NCBI RefSeq assembly: GCF_905147365.1
Contig: NC_056408.1
Location: forward strand, 9,300,001 to 9,364,000
From: Aricia agestis
Lineage: Eukaryota; Arthropoda; Insecta; Lepidoptera; Lycaenidae
Length of the DNA stretch: 64,000 nucleotides
Direction of reading: 5' to 3'
Shown here: positions 34,601-43,572 of the stretch, piece after piece
Position numbering within the stretch: position 1 is the stretch's first letter
Layout: every line of letters begins with the position of its first letter
Program-made: the position numbers and the translations under genes
Notes under the pieces: generated by a model
The model's input: the letters and a program-made list of their open reading frames with translations, nothing else
Databases searched by the model: none
Told to the model about the DNA's origin: nothing

Positions 34601-35144
34601 CATTGTATGCACTTGTGTTGTTCTAACAATCACCGAAGAGAAATGTCAGTCAGTTATGTTGTTCTAACACTAAGCGGTATTTTCAGTAGTTCAATTTACA
34701 TAGAAAACGCAAAGCAATTGTGTTGTTTTAATGCACAATTTATTAATGGCCATAGACTAAATCCAAAATCGCTATAAACTCGATTTCGGCAAAAATGTTA
34801 GTTATGTTGTTTTAGAAATCATCGATTCAAATACAAAGTATACCATCTAACAAAACGATTATTTTTCCAGAGTTACTACAGTAACATTTTTGTCGAAAAG
34901 CATAAATACGAACTTAAGCAGTAGATCACGTGCCCATAATATTTGTAGTTTATTAGAATTTAGACCACCCCTTTTGTAACTCAAGACTGTCAAAATTTAA
35001 TTTAACTTGAATTTCCAGCACCACTGCCGTCGCTGCGGCAACATATTCTGCGGCGCATGCAGCGAGAAGACGGCGGCTTTGCCCGGCAACACCAAGCCCG
35101 TGCGAGTCTGCGACAACTGCTTCACGGAGGTCAGACTGTCCTAG
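13651..35144 (+). CDS. Rufy: RUFY-family RUN and FYVE domain protein (exon-1A, full-length form)
   Basis: RUFY proteins are endosomal effectors: RUN binds small GTPases or motors, coiled coils dimerise, and FYVE binds PI3P. Exons: 13651-13819, 20715-20893, 21717-21826, 22536-22743, 22955-23130, 23694-23830, 25676-25734, 26306-26431, 27122-27262, 30152-30249, 32066-32207, 32741-32827, 33094-33321, 35019-35144. All joins are GT-AG with matching phase; total 1986 nt, 661 aa. The start has a good context (AAAGCCATGG). The RUN domain runs from about residue 65 (RSNLVNISKLIVKELIEQ; GRARAWLRLALMQKRLADY; VGLNVVDCNLCVK). Coiled coil runs from about 280 to 590. The FYVE finger starts at residue 598 with WASD, then RRKHHCRRCG and VRVCDNC, with all eight zinc ligands present. 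Length fits the family (about 600-700 aa). Introns are full of transposons. Which vertebrate paralogue it matches best was not tested. Confidence 0.95.
14099..14249. mobile_element. Palindromic MITE (GGCCTGTATTCACTT ends)
   Basis: The ends AGGGCCTGTATTCACTT and AAGTGAATACAGGCCTT are inverted repeats, and inner parts also pair (GGTGATTAGTAATCAGGAGG with CTCCTAATCACTTATCACC). About 150 bp, non-coding, in RUFY intron 1. Confidence 0.75.
14720..15214 (+). mobile_element. ~495-bp MITE with TA target duplication, copy 1
   Basis: The ends are CTTTGTGCGTTCTAAGATGA and the inverted TCATCGTAAAACGCACAAAC, flanked by TA on both sides, which suggests Tc1/mariner-type transposition. It is nearly identical over its whole length to 21202-21697. 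It has no coding capacity and lies in intron 1 of RUFY. Confidence 0.85.
15410..15505. repeat. Short repeats of TTTCGGTTTCGGCC
   Basis: GGACTTTCGGTTTCGGCC, GTTTCGGCCTTAGTTTCGG and GTTTCGGCC recur, with an inverted GCCGAAAC at about 15479. It resembles the end of a lepidopteran DNA element, but the partner end was not found. Confidence 0.45.
15804..15892. mobile_element. Short palindromic element with TGCGGCGCCCATA ends
   Basis: Outer ends GCGGCGCCCATA and TATGGGCGCCGC pair, and inside them ATGGAGCTAATATAGAG (about 15839) pairs perfectly with CTCTATATTAGCTCCAT. It directly abuts the large fold-back element. Confidence 0.75.
15893..18768. mobile_element. Large (~2.9 kb) fold-back transposon with tandemly repeated arms
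   Basis: The ends CAGTGGTCCGAAATCGC and GCGATTTCGGACCACTG are inverted repeats continuing into TAAATAGTGGACAT. Each arm contains a roughly 290-bp unit repeated in tandem: the marker CAATAAATCC appears at about 15986, 16279 and 16568, and its complement at about 17660, 18107, 18400 and 18662. In the right arm, 17317-17781 is repeated at 17782-18229. The centre holds a 14-nt palindrome (CAAATAGCCAATTG) and a transposase-like C-terminal fragment. No clear target duplication was found. It sits in RUFY intron 1. Confidence 0.85.
16851..17155 (-). pseudogene. Possible transposase C-terminal fragment in the fold-back element
   Basis: Without a start codon, the frame reads EKLQRQGRKNLEILERCIPH, then LLHSFLISSDPYLSHIRPKL and DTVDLLLERPLLSDDYEESE, ending DPLCL-stop. 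An inverted truncated copy of the end lies at about 17278-17369 and a further part at 17786-17830. It reads like a real protein tail carried by the element. I do not recognise the transposase family. Confidence 0.5.
18776..18914. mobile_element. MITE with GGGTGGGTTGCA ends, truncated copy 2
   Basis: The right end TTGGTGCAACCCACCC and the inner ATCGTCAAATATGGCGTACA match 10921-11088. The left end is missing where it meets the fold-back element, so the fold-back may have inserted into this MITE. Confidence 0.7.
19090..19487 (+). promoter_or_regulatory. Putative internal promoter and leader for the second RUFY first exon
   Basis: This ~400-bp interval upstream of the alternative start lacks recognised repeats and is less AT-rich than the rest of the intron. 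It has a repeated TTTTCACCCC/ATTCACCCC motif pair around 19157-19197. No TATA box or initiator was decided; the assignment rests on the downstream exon. Confidence 0.35.
19488..19656 (+). CDS. Rufy: Alternative first coding exon of RUFY (RUFY3-like N-terminus)
   Basis: From ATG 19488 the frame reads MAGAQDTIYLCNFRVSVDGE and WLCLKELHDMEMQDSYIRP, ending ...PMHSLM, then G|gtaatt with a phase-1 donor. It is phase-compatible with the exon at 20715, giving Ala where exon 1A gives Pro. The sequence resembles the TIYLC-FRVS-DGEWLCL-EL N-terminus of vertebrate RUFY3 as I recall it. An in-frame ATG at 19404 would add 28 residues. It codes 56 codons plus one base, the same length as exon 1A, so both full forms would be 661 aa. 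It lies 5.7 kb inside intron 1 and implies a second promoter. Confidence 0.85.
20440..20655 (+). mobile_element. Lepidopteran Helitron-like repeat fragment, copy 1
   Basis: It begins ACTAGCTGTCCTGGCAACG and contains GGAGCCCGAGACCTTTCCAA, CGTGGAAATCGGTTCGTGCG and GGAAGGAAAACCCGACTTAT, then TTTTTATATATTA. Highly similar to 59476-59650. It ends about 60 bp before the RUFY exon at 20715. Confidence 0.65.
21202..21697 (+). mobile_element. ~496-bp MITE with TA target duplication, copy 2, next to a splice acceptor
   Basis: Same element and orientation as 14720-15214, with GTTTGTGCGTTCTAAGATGA ends and TA on each side. Its right end stops 19 bp before the RUFY exon at 21717, so the branch point of that intron must lie in the element or at its very edge (CTAAT at the junction). 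Confidence 0.85.
23905..24192. mobile_element. Palindromic repeat with ACAGGGTGTAACAAAACTAAG ends
   Basis: The outer parts (GTGTTACAAAACTAAGTG and its complement near 24165-24185) and the inner ATTGAGTTCACTGTGAAAG, with its complement at about 24117-24134, are inverted. Relatives: about 37036-37073, 52025-52180 and 57785-57870. Confidence 0.7.
24441..24728 (+). mobile_element. 'GGCCAAGTGCGAGT' family repeat, copy 3
   Basis: It begins GGCCAAGAGCGAGTTAGACT, then CGCACGAAGGGTTCCGTACC, has two TATGGGAGCCCCCCTTAA motifs, and ends in TTACGGAACCCT. Non-coding, in a RUFY intron. Confidence 0.75.
27565..27715. mobile_element. Palindromic MITE (TACTATC-GAGAAATTGATC ends)
   Basis: TACTATCTGAGAAATTGATC on the left and its approximate complement (TCAAGTTCCCTGATAGTACA) on the right enclose GATGGTGGACCCACGTTACT and GTCCGCCATATGTC. 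Relatives at about 44365-44520 and 54745-54885. Confidence 0.65.
29010..29321 (+). CDS. Rufy: Alternative terminal exon of RUFY: FYVE-less isoform
   Basis: After an AG acceptor (GCCGCGAAG|GAATGC) the phase-0 frame reads ECEMELTQKGEMVSRLQGKA..., then a polar tail, and stops at 29319-29321. Its first 32 residues align with the exon at 30152 (ECESSLKHKTELIAKLEAKT...), so the two look like duplicated, alternative exons. Joined to the exon ending at 27262, it gives about 538 aa with RUN and coiled coil but no FYVE. The polypyrimidine tract is poor. A poly(A) signal, AATAAA, sits 45 bp after the stop. Vertebrate RUFY3 also has a FYVE-less form that diverges in the same coiled-coil region. Confidence 0.8.
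   Translation, partial: ECEMELTQKGEMVSRLQGKAEQIGKILHNLEKYNHFLGPDHELVKALKSPTSSLSEKLDFKNGAQKGTKSRDEGPPNKKLNLQTLQEIPPFRKSGNSDKTNGD
29366..29371 (+). terminator. Poly(A) signal for the short RUFY isoform
   Basis: AATAAA lies 45 bp downstream of the alternative stop codon and just ahead of a palindromic MITE at 29385. Confidence 0.5.
29385..29567. mobile_element. Palindromic MITE after the short-isoform exon
   Basis: ATCAAAAATGTATGGTATTT and its near complement CCCATACATTTTTGACATCG are the inner arms; GTACTTAGTCGAATTG and TGACTAAGCAC are the ends. About 180 bp, non-coding. Confidence 0.75.
30326..30496. mobile_element. Palindromic MITE (CCATACACGGGACAAT ends)
   Basis: GGTGGCCATACACGGGACAA and the inverted TTGTCCCGTGTATGGGCACC delimit a 171-bp element containing several ACGATTT/AAATCGT motifs. 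It lies just downstream of the exon at 30152-30249. Confidence 0.8.
30580..30754. mobile_element. Palindromic MITE with ~63-nt near-perfect arms
   Basis: The left arm TAATGCTTTGTTCAAAC...GTTGTCAAATG and the right arm CATTTGACAAC...GAACAAAGCATTA are nearly exact complements, including the GC-rich GCGACTGCGAAGCGGGAGCG. Arms of this similarity suggest recent activity or gene conversion. Confidence 0.85.
31000..32065. other. RUFY intron sequence without recognised features
   Basis: AT-rich intron between the exons at 30152 and 32066. I see no ORF, repeat ends or structure that I can support. Confidence 0.5.
33905..34830. repeat. Possible DNA element with repeated TGTTGTT motif in the last RUFY intron
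   Basis: TGATTTCTAAAACAACATAAGTAAC at the left is inverted at the right as TTAGTTATGTTGTTTTAGAA. Between them, related motifs recur: ACTTGTGTTGTTTTGATA (34145), ACTTGTGTTGTTCTAACA (34608), AGTTATGTTGTTCTAACA (34660) and TTGTGTTGTTTTAAT (34718). A 13-nt perfect palindrome lies at 34230-34256. No coding capacity is seen. Confidence 0.5.
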
Positions 35145-35701
35145 CACACTCAAGACTGATATACACGTTCAATAGTCATAGGATAATGTGTAGGTGTATC
35201 TACAGTTGTATCAGAGTGTTAATTGTATGGGGGCAACCCAGAAAATTAAAAAGATAAAATGTCAACTACAATACTGAGTCTCCTAATAATCAATTCACGT
35301 TGCAACAACGTGAGGCGTAGAGATTCTTTTTTTTTTAGCCTCTCTCTGCTAGGCAAAGGCCCTTTCAAGGTTTTTTCATATTTGTTGTTCTAGCGTTCTT
35401 TTATCGCTTGTGTAAATTTTGAACGCGAGCCCTACGTTGTGGGTGACAAGTCTGTAAATGCAATGTTTATTTTCATGAGTAGAAATATAGTTCAGTGTTT
35501 AATGGCTCATTTTAAAATGCATCCTATTGCATCGACGCGTCACATTGCGACACTAGGACGTGCTACGCCACTAGAATAATTTAATCATTGCTTTATTTTG
35601 AATTTTCTATTTGGTTATTTTATGTTATTGACATTTGTTTTATTCAATAATTGTGTTTATTTTATTTTTGGTTTATTATTGGCCATCTTAATTAATATTA
35701 T

Positions 35702-35707
35702 AATAAA
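35702..35707 (+). terminator. Candidate poly(A) signal of full-length RUFY
   Basis: AATAAA about 560 bp after the stop at 35144. The 3' untranslated region between them is AT-rich and holds no other gene. Later signals are possible. Confidence 0.35.
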
Positions 35708-36188
35708 AATGTCGAACTTGGTAGCTAAGTGTAATTGTAATGTTATAGTCTCGAAGACTCACTACGACTAGATGTGAAATGTTAATCGTTTACTGTTGGC
35801 AAGGTATTCAAAATCAAGTGATTTTGGTAATCTTTTCAAATTAATGTTTTTCATTATAAGTACGCCTCCCAATGCTAAGAAAATAGTGATGAAGAAATTA
35901 AGAGTACCAAAGCAGCTCTAAGAGTCATCTTATAACATTCCAAAAATAACAGAACATTTTGTATCTACTTAAAAGTTAAAAATATTAATTTAATAGTCAT
36001 ATTTTGTGATAATGAACAGTTTGATTATACTTTTTAGCCCATTACAACATAACAGTGGTAAGTATATTGTGTTGAGTGTATATTATGCACTTTACTAAAA
36101 GTTGTTGCCTAATTAAAATATATTGTTGTATAAATGTCATTCAGTCCAGTAGTAATATTAATATTGTACGTACGCTAATTTTAAAGAT

Positions 36189-36408
36189 TTACGGAAGCCC
36201 AGTTGGCTCACGGTTAACTTATGAGAAAGTGGCGCTACACAGACCCATTTTTAACATGTGTGCTACAAACTTAAATACAAGTGTACCGATAACTGGTTAA
36301 AATTTCACAAGTTAATTTTTGTATAGCACACAATAGGTATGTTAAAAATGGTTCTGTGTAGCGCCACTTTCTTAATAAGTTAACCGTGAGCCAACCGGGC
36401 TTCCGTAA
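36189..36408. mobile_element. Palindromic MITE with 7-bp target duplication
   Basis: Arms of about 70 nt (ACGGAAGCCCAGTTGGCTCA and TGAGCCAACCGGGCTTCCGT at the ends) flank a short AT-rich centre. AAGATTT occurs directly on both sides (36184-36190 and 36407-36413), consistent with a target-site duplication. Confidence 0.8.
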
Positions 36409-38491
36409 GATTTGACATGGTAAACGAAATCAACTTAGTAATTAAAAAATTGTAAGATTCTTATTTTATTATAATTGGATTGTTACATAATATGTTTCAA
36501 AAGTGTTTAGGTGCTTATTAAGAAAATTATTGTACAATAATTGTAAAGATTGTTGTTGTAAATATAATGGATACATGTTTACGTCATCAAATAATCGATT
36601 AAAATTTAATAAGAATACAGAATACAACTTTCTTTTATTCATGAACCAAAATCAAAATAAATACCCTATTTTATTTTAGAGAGTCTATACACTAAAAGTT
36701 GAAAAGTCTTAATTAGATCAGATATGGTATAATATACCTATATGTAATTTGTTTGAAAAGGTGATACTCAGTGGCTTTTACGCTCATAGTTCATAGGGCA
36801 TAGTAGGGGCGTATCAATTATACGCGGCCCCGATGCCAATGGGGCGCCCAAAGTGAGTAAAAATTAATAATAACTCCCCATTTCTTAATGGTAATATAGG
36901 TAACCTTACCTTAGGGCCCCTAAACAAATTTTTATATGCGGCCTCGGGAAGGCACGCTACGCTTCTGGGGCATAGGCAACGCCACGATCATTCCTATACC
37001 GGCTCCCGCGCTAACTCTACTGGGACACATAGTTATAAACCGTAAAGTATTATCACTTTTTGTTACACCCTGTAGACTCATTGAAAAAATCACCCACAGT
37101 CAAAGTTACAGGTAGGTATAGTGATGATGATGATGACTATTAATTTTATGGCTTGATAGACATTGTATTGTTGTGCGATCTCACGACCCCGGCGGGTGAC
37201 AGGGCTGCTGTCTCGTCACGTGGAGACAAGGTCTTGAAAGTGCAGGAAACGTCAGACGGATATTGTTTATCTTGAGACAATGAAATTATCTTCACGATTA
37301 TAAGTTTGTTTGACATCTTAGTTGGTAAGTTTGAACTTATGTGGGTACTACGTCTAACCTTTTCGCAGATCGTCACTTGTCAGTAGTCACACACAGTAAC
37401 TTGCAAAGATCGAGGTTAAAGTTAACCCTCGTTTAAATAACATGTTATCTCTCATACTTCGTCTTAGTAAAAGGAACAAGATGATGTTTGACCCAGAAGC
37501 TTTAACCCAGAATCGTAACAATAATGAGATGCATAGGCGTACCGACGGGGGGGCAGGAGGGGGCAGCTGCCCCCCCTGTATCATGTTGATGTCCCTACTA
37601 AGTATATTATCCTGTACTTTCATCTATAAAAATTAAAAATTAAGAAAACTAATTTTTGCCATTTGTTTGCAATACAAAATGTTTACAACAAAAAATTTTT
37701 TTTTGTTAATTCTTTATAAACACCTAGCTTATGAAAAATCTGGGTACGCCCATGATGAGATGTCAACAGGTAAGTAACTACCTAGGGTACGGATGCCGAA
37801 ATAGCATTAATAATAATTGTTTGACCATATAAAGATGGACCAGAAACCGTTTAAACACTTACTATGTGCTAGACGTTACCTTCTTAACTATACATACCTT
37901 ACTAATGGCTGCTGTTAAGCATTGGTGTTTCATCCCACATAAAATCGGGTTTTGAGTTAATAATGCAGTTTTGTTCTTTATAACATAAGGTTTACGACAG
38001 TGAAATCCATTTTTTTTAAAACCAACTGTAGCATATTCTAGAGTACAAAAATGGTTAATGCTTATTCCTGTACGTGATGTTTTGTATATAGCATTTATAT
38101 ACTATGTTTCTTAAATGATTTGCGCTTAAACCACTGAACCGATTTTGATAAAATGTTGTATGCAGATACTTTGAATCAATTAAAATGACATTAGATACTT
38201 TTTTCCGGAAAATGTACGGTTCCCGCGCAGTCAACAAAAATGAATTTGGCTTATATGATATCGATATAGAGTACATGTAGATATTACGTAAGGTTTTGGA
38301 GAAGGACATAGGAAAATATTTTTTATCATGGAAAATGTTCGGTTTTCACGCAATAAACTTTGTTAATTTGCGTTTAAACTGCTGAACCGATTTTGATTAA
38401 ATTTAGTTATTGTAGAAATAATTAGTTTATCACGTGCAGAGTTGGGCAAAAAGTAATTAGTAATTTTAATCAGATTACAAATTAATCAGTT

Positions 38492-38780
38492 TTTTTTAAT
38501 GAAATAAGGGGGCAAACGAGCAAACGGGTCACCTGATGGAAAGCAACTTCCGTCGCCCATGGACACTCGCAGCATTAGAAGAGCTGCAAGTGCGTTGCCG
38601 GCCTTTTAAGAGGGAATAGGGTAATAGGGGAGGGTAGGGAAGGGTAGGGGATTGGGCCTCCGGTAAACTCACTCACTCGGCGAAACACAGCGCAAGCGCT
38701 GTTTCACGCCGGCTTTCTGTGAGAACGTGGTATTTCTCCGGTCGAGCCGGCCCATTCGTGCCGAAGCATGGCTCTCCCAC
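38492..38780 (-). mobile_element. GC-rich SINE-like repeat, copy 2
   Basis: AATGAAATAAGGGGGCAAAC, GTCACCTGATGGAAAGCAAC and CCCATGGACACTCGCAGCAT lead to the same purine tract and CAGCGCAAGCGCTGTTTCAC palindrome as copy 1, ending ATGGCTCTCCCACG. Confidence 0.8.
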
Positions 38781-39332
38781 GTATAATTGATGAAGTAATT
38801 GTTGTGCATCTGAAATTACCCATAAGTTAATTAATTAATAATATGTATAAAATGTATTCTAATTTTAGTTTGCAATTAGATTAATAATTTAATTAGACTA
38901 ACGAGTATTTCAATAATTATGCCCAATGTCCAATGCTGGTAATTATAATAAATAAAAACCGGCCAAGTGCGAGTTAGACTCGCCCATGAAGGGTTCCGCA
39001 GCAGCAATAAGGTTAATTTCTATGAAATGAAAAGGTTTTTGATTTATTTTTATATTTCAGTTGATTTAATGAAAGGTAAATTAAGGTGTTCCATTTATGA
39101 CCTATACATAAAACTACTTGCTAGATCTCGTTCAAAACAATTTTCGTTGCAAGTTTTTATAGTAATGTACATCATATATTTTTTTTAGAATTATTATGCC
39201 TCTACTTTAGAAGTTAGAGGGGGGGATACACATTTTAGCATTTTGGAAGAGTCTCTCTCGCAAACTATTCAGGTTACGAAGAAATTATATTAGAAACCTC
39301 AATATGATTTTTGAAGACCTATCCATAGATGC

Positions 39333-40160
39333 TAGGGTTGCTGAGGATTCCTCTTCCTCTTCCTCATAATGAGGAAGTTCCGCAATATTTTGGGTTCCTC
39401 AACCGTTACCGCATCTCCTCACCTCATAAATAAAAATACAAAAATCCTCTTCCGCTATCGCTTCCTCAAAATTTAAGAGGAATTTATGAGGAATTTCACT
39501 GCGCATGTGCGTCGCGTATCCGATCGGCAACGCACACGCCAGAGCGCGATGCCGCGCCGGACCGAACGGGCGAGCGAGACCTCCCCTCTCGCCAACCGCG
39601 CTGTTCCTTGCTTGTTTGTTTTAATTTGACATACCTATTAGCAAGCGTTGTTTTGTTTACGCGTGTACGCAGCTACGCACGCATTGCGAATAATCTAATA
39701 ATTTGATTTATTTTATCGAAAATCTAAATTAGACCGAAGTGTAGTGCTATATCAGGTGTTCCCAGCCTTTTTTCTCCACTGCCCACTTTGAGAACAAAAT
39801 ATGTTTTAGCGCCCCCATTGTTTCACGGTTCACATAATTTCTTTTCCTAATTTAAAGTAAAGGGCATTTGCCACAAATTTGTCGGTAATATTAGCCCCCC
39901 CCCCCCCCCCCCAGCCTCTACAAAACGCTGCCATTTTTTCTGAGTCCCACACTACCCCCCTTTAGATTCAGCACCCACAAGGGGGCGTTATTGCCCACAT
40001 TGAGACGCTGTACTATATGGACGTACTTCCTCTTCCGCTTCCTCATCCGCATCCTCTTCCTCAAAAAAATATCCTCTTCCTCATCCGCATCCTCTAAATT
40101 TGCGCGTGACAATTCCTCTTCCTCCTCCTCTTCCTCATAATCACTTCCTCAACAACCCTA
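39333..40160. mobile_element. hAT-type non-autonomous element nested in the previous repeat
   Basis: The ends TAGGGTTGCTGAGGA and TCCTCAACAACCCTA are inverted. The flanks ATAGATGC (39325-39332) and ATAGATAC (40161-40168) fit an 8-bp hAT target duplication. Both subterminal regions are rich in CTTCCTC repeats. The interior has a GC-rich part around 39500-39600 and another nested element. Confidence 0.8.
39753..40010. mobile_element. Small hAT-like insertion nested at the third level
   Basis: It starts CAGGTGTTCCCAGCC and ends ATTGAGACGCTG, with flanks TGCTATAT (39745-39752) and TACTATAT (40011-40018) that match at 7 of 8 positions. It contains CCACTTTGAGAAC and a long C homopolymer at about 39895-39912. 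The terminal repeats are weak. Confidence 0.6.
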
Positions 40161-40789
40161 ATAGATACCCCACACGAATAGGTTAGACAAAAAAAAATTG
40201 TTTCAGTTGTACCTAGGGGAATCCCTAAAATTTTTGATCATTTTTCAATTTTTGTATCAAAATCTTAATGCGGTTCACAAACGACACCTACTTACCAAGT
40301 TTCAATAGTATAGCTCTTATAGTTTTGGAGAAAAGTGGCTGTGACATACGGACAGACAGGCAGACAGACAGACAGACATGACGAATCTATAAGGGTTCCG
40401 TTTTTTGGCTACGGAACCCTAAAAACTCCCACACCGGTTTCGGTGGCGGTGGCCGGTTTCAATAAAACTAGGCCAGTTACGCAGGAGTAATATCATAGTG
40501 CCCAAGTGTGTGCGCAATACATAGGAGCAATCTGCGGGGAGCGAAGAAGAAGCGGGAACTCTCTGTCTTTTCCCGAGACATAACGTATATCTCACAGAAA
40601 TGGATATAGTTAGAACTGCCATGTTTATGTACTTCGCGTGCCATCGCGTTCCCAAATGTTGTACAATATCAAAATTTCGAAAGTCTGTTTTTTAGTCTGT
40701 GCTCCACCGTTATCGGAATCGGACGTCAATCGGAATTGTAAAAATGTCTAATTGTGCCCTATTGGGCTGTGGAAATTCGACTAGAAACT

Positions 40790-41170
40790 GTTCAGCGGCT
40801 TAGGCGCAAAATAGGAAACTTTATAACGCGGTATCCGTACATTTTTCAAGACAATAATTATCTTATGTCCTTTCAAGAGAGTCAAAGTATGTGCACACCA
40901 ATTTTCATCAAAATCGGTTCAGCGGTTTAGGCGCAAATCATTTTTGTTTATCATACGGGTACCGTACCTTTTTCCCGGATGTAAAGTATCCTATATATAT
41001 CATTGAAATCCATGTAGCGGTATAAGCAGAAATCATTTTTATTGAATGCCTGGGAACCGTACATTTTTTCGGAATAAAAAGGATTCTATGTCCTTTTCAG
41101 GGACTCAAATTTCGGAAAAATCGGTTCAGCGGTGTGGGCGTGACGAGGTAATTTTATATTATATGTAATA
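40790..41170. repeat. Diverged repeats carrying AAATCGGTTCAGCGG motifs
   Basis: AAAATCGGTTCAGCGGTTTA, CGGGTACCGTACCTTTTTCC and AAAAATCGGTTCAGCGGTGT recur here. Related fragments are at about 38100-38290 (inverted) and 49440-49600. They are typical of lepidopteran Helitron-like repeats; borders are unclear. Confidence 0.55.
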
Positions 41171-42446
41171 AGCCCTAGAGCAGTATAGCATTAACCATTT
41201 TTATACTTTTTCTCTTAAAAACGAATGTAAAATCAATTTCTTTTTTCATAATCATAATCTACGCATTTCAACAAAAAAAATGATACCGCACAATAACATT
41301 TTTTTGCTTAAAATAAGCAGAAAATAAAGATTATTCCAAAAAAACTTAAAACGCCGATTACTCAAAACTAGTCCGAAGTGGGATGACACACCAATGCTTA
41401 ACAGCATCCTTATACTACCTCAAAAAAAATGTGTCTTATACAAGAGACCTGTGTGCCAACAGCCAGCACCGCACTAAATTCACCGCATTTCGAAGTTAAT
41501 GAACTTCTTGATAACATTATTATCTTGATTCTGATTACGTCAGTTGAAATTGTTTACATTTCTCGTTTTTAAATTGATATGACCCTTTACATAACTTAAA
41601 AATTGGGTGCAACAAATTCAAACTATGTCACTAAACTCGTTCTGTCCTTTTTAAGGCACAATTAGTAGTGTCAGTATTCAGCGCTACCCGATAAGTATCA
41701 GACATTGGGCCAAATAGAACCATTTATTCATTCATTTAATACTAAGATATTAAATAAAAGTGCCCCGCGACAAAATCCATAAGTGTAACCTTATAATATC
41801 ACTAAGATATTTAATTTAGTAATAATAATTTGTGTCACATTTAGTATATCGGAGCTCGTTTAATACAAACAAATCCTCTCTTTTTAGTTTAGTCGACTGG
41901 ACCACACTGAAATAATCCACGGTACAAAAATATGCTCCAAAATTCAATTTATTATATTCCAAAATTCAATCAATTTAATATTGTGACGTCAAAACCCTAA
42001 TGTAAGGTAAGTGGTAAACAAACATAATTATTATTTTGTACAACGTAATCTAGAGCGCAGGGCAAAAGATCTAAACGCGCGCGGAAGTGTTCCTATACAG
42101 TGTTCACGGAACAGGAAGATAGGTGCAAGGCTCAAACTATTTTATATTTTATTTAAAAAATACACTTTACAGTATTTTTATAGTTTATCTGATTACGTTA
42201 CTAGTGGCGTAATCTGATAAGCTGTTAAAAGTAAAAAAAATTAAAACAATTTTTAAAAGATTTAACTATTGACATAAGATAGGTATCACACGGCAATTCA
42301 ATGGCTTTTAAAGAACTTTTATAAGAGTTATGGGGATGTAAACGTCATAAGAAGATACATTTATAGAATTATCGAGTGAATACGATATTAATCTGCCGAT
42401 TATTTTTCGATCCATATTCCATAGTCGAGAGAGTAATTGCTTATTC
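41171..42446. other. Gene-free intergenic stretch
   Basis: AT-rich sequence with no ORF of interest and no recognised repeat ends. Confidence 0.5.
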
Positions 42447-42810
42447 CAGGGTTTTTCAAAGTACCCAACTAGGGGTTCGCCATTTGACGGCTGGGGGTTC
42501 GCGACAAAATTTACGTAATGGTGGCAATTACAGGAGTCATTAATAGAAATGTCCGTAGATGAAACTCTTTAATCTGATTTCAAAAGGATGTCTTTGATAG
42601 ATTTTTGGGCAGTTAGACAGGCAGAGTATTTCGAACTCTCACGCAAAGCGGTGAATTGCCTTTTACTTTTAAAAGCTGCAATCACTAAAAATGTTAACAT
42701 CGATAAGACGTGAGAGCGGCGAATAGAGCAAAGCCGGGAAACCTTTACGCTTGGCATGGCCATAGTAGAAATATGAATTAAAAATAGTATCACTGACTGA
42801 CATAATGTTT
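42447..42810 (-). mobile_element. Probable hAT remnant
   Basis: The end CCAGGGTTTTTCAAAGTACC with AACTAGGGGTTCGCCATTTG and GGGGGTTCGCG is of the kind seen at hAT/ZBED termini. On the minus strand, fragments such as RKGFPALLYSPLSRLIDVN hint at a decayed transposase C-terminus, but stops and frame changes interrupt it. Confidence 0.4.
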
Positions 42811-43317
42811 TAGAAACAATGTGATACTCGTATACTCTGCTATAAAAAACGCTTTATATGAAGGCAACGCTAAACCCGTTGGAGTCTGGATACTGGATAG
42901 GGTAATTTACTGTCTCGAACTACGACTTATCTGCACTTTAAATTATGGGTCACAAATTACTTACTTACTTTCGCTACACGACCATCATACACTTTCACTG
43001 TACTGGAAAGGTCAACTTGAATCTTATTTATCGTCGATATTTGGGTCAACATATTTTTGGATATAAGTACTTTGTTTATACATAGAGATATAATTATGTT
43101 GCATCGCTTATTACAACGACAAAGTTCGAAAATCTGGCTACACAGACTTAGCCTAAATTATATTATTTCACTTATGATAGGCTGCAAACAGAAGTAGGTA
43201 ATAAAAAACTTACTAACGTCTTTATAAATAATATAATTATTACTATTGAAACTCAATTAGTACTTATAGGATAATAATTATTGCTAATAGTAGAAGTTTT
43301 TCATTTAGTTACACGTA

Positions 43318-43323
43318 TTTATT
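43318..43323 (-). terminator. Candidate poly(A) signal of the carboxypeptidase gene
   Basis: AATAAA on the minus strand, 250 bp after the stop codon at 43573. Confidence 0.45.
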
Positions 43324-43572
43324 TACATTTAATCATAATATAATATTCCATAAATTAATACTAATTTTATATCATATTCTGTACACATTTACAGATATAC
43401 ACTGAGGTTTGAGTAAGTAAGTGGGCAAGATGGATCATGGAGTACATAATAAAGTTACTTATATTATTTAGGCGATATTATTATGGTACGAATGGTATAT
43501 CTAAATATGAGTTAATAACATTATTATTCTATGAAGTCTGAGCCTTAGCTAGGTACTAACGGTAATAAAAAT

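Larger units (their letters stand above)
38959..40420 (+). mobile_element. 'GGCCAAGTGCGAGT' family repeat, copy 4, split by a nested insertion
   Basis: It starts CCGGCCAAGTGCGAGTTAGA and ends TTTTGGCTACGGAACCCT, and includes TTTTTGAAGACCTATCCATA before and GATACCCCACACGAATAGGT after the inserted 39333-40160 element. A (CAGA)n-type GACAGACAGGCAGACAGACA tract lies near its 3' end. Confidence 0.85.
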
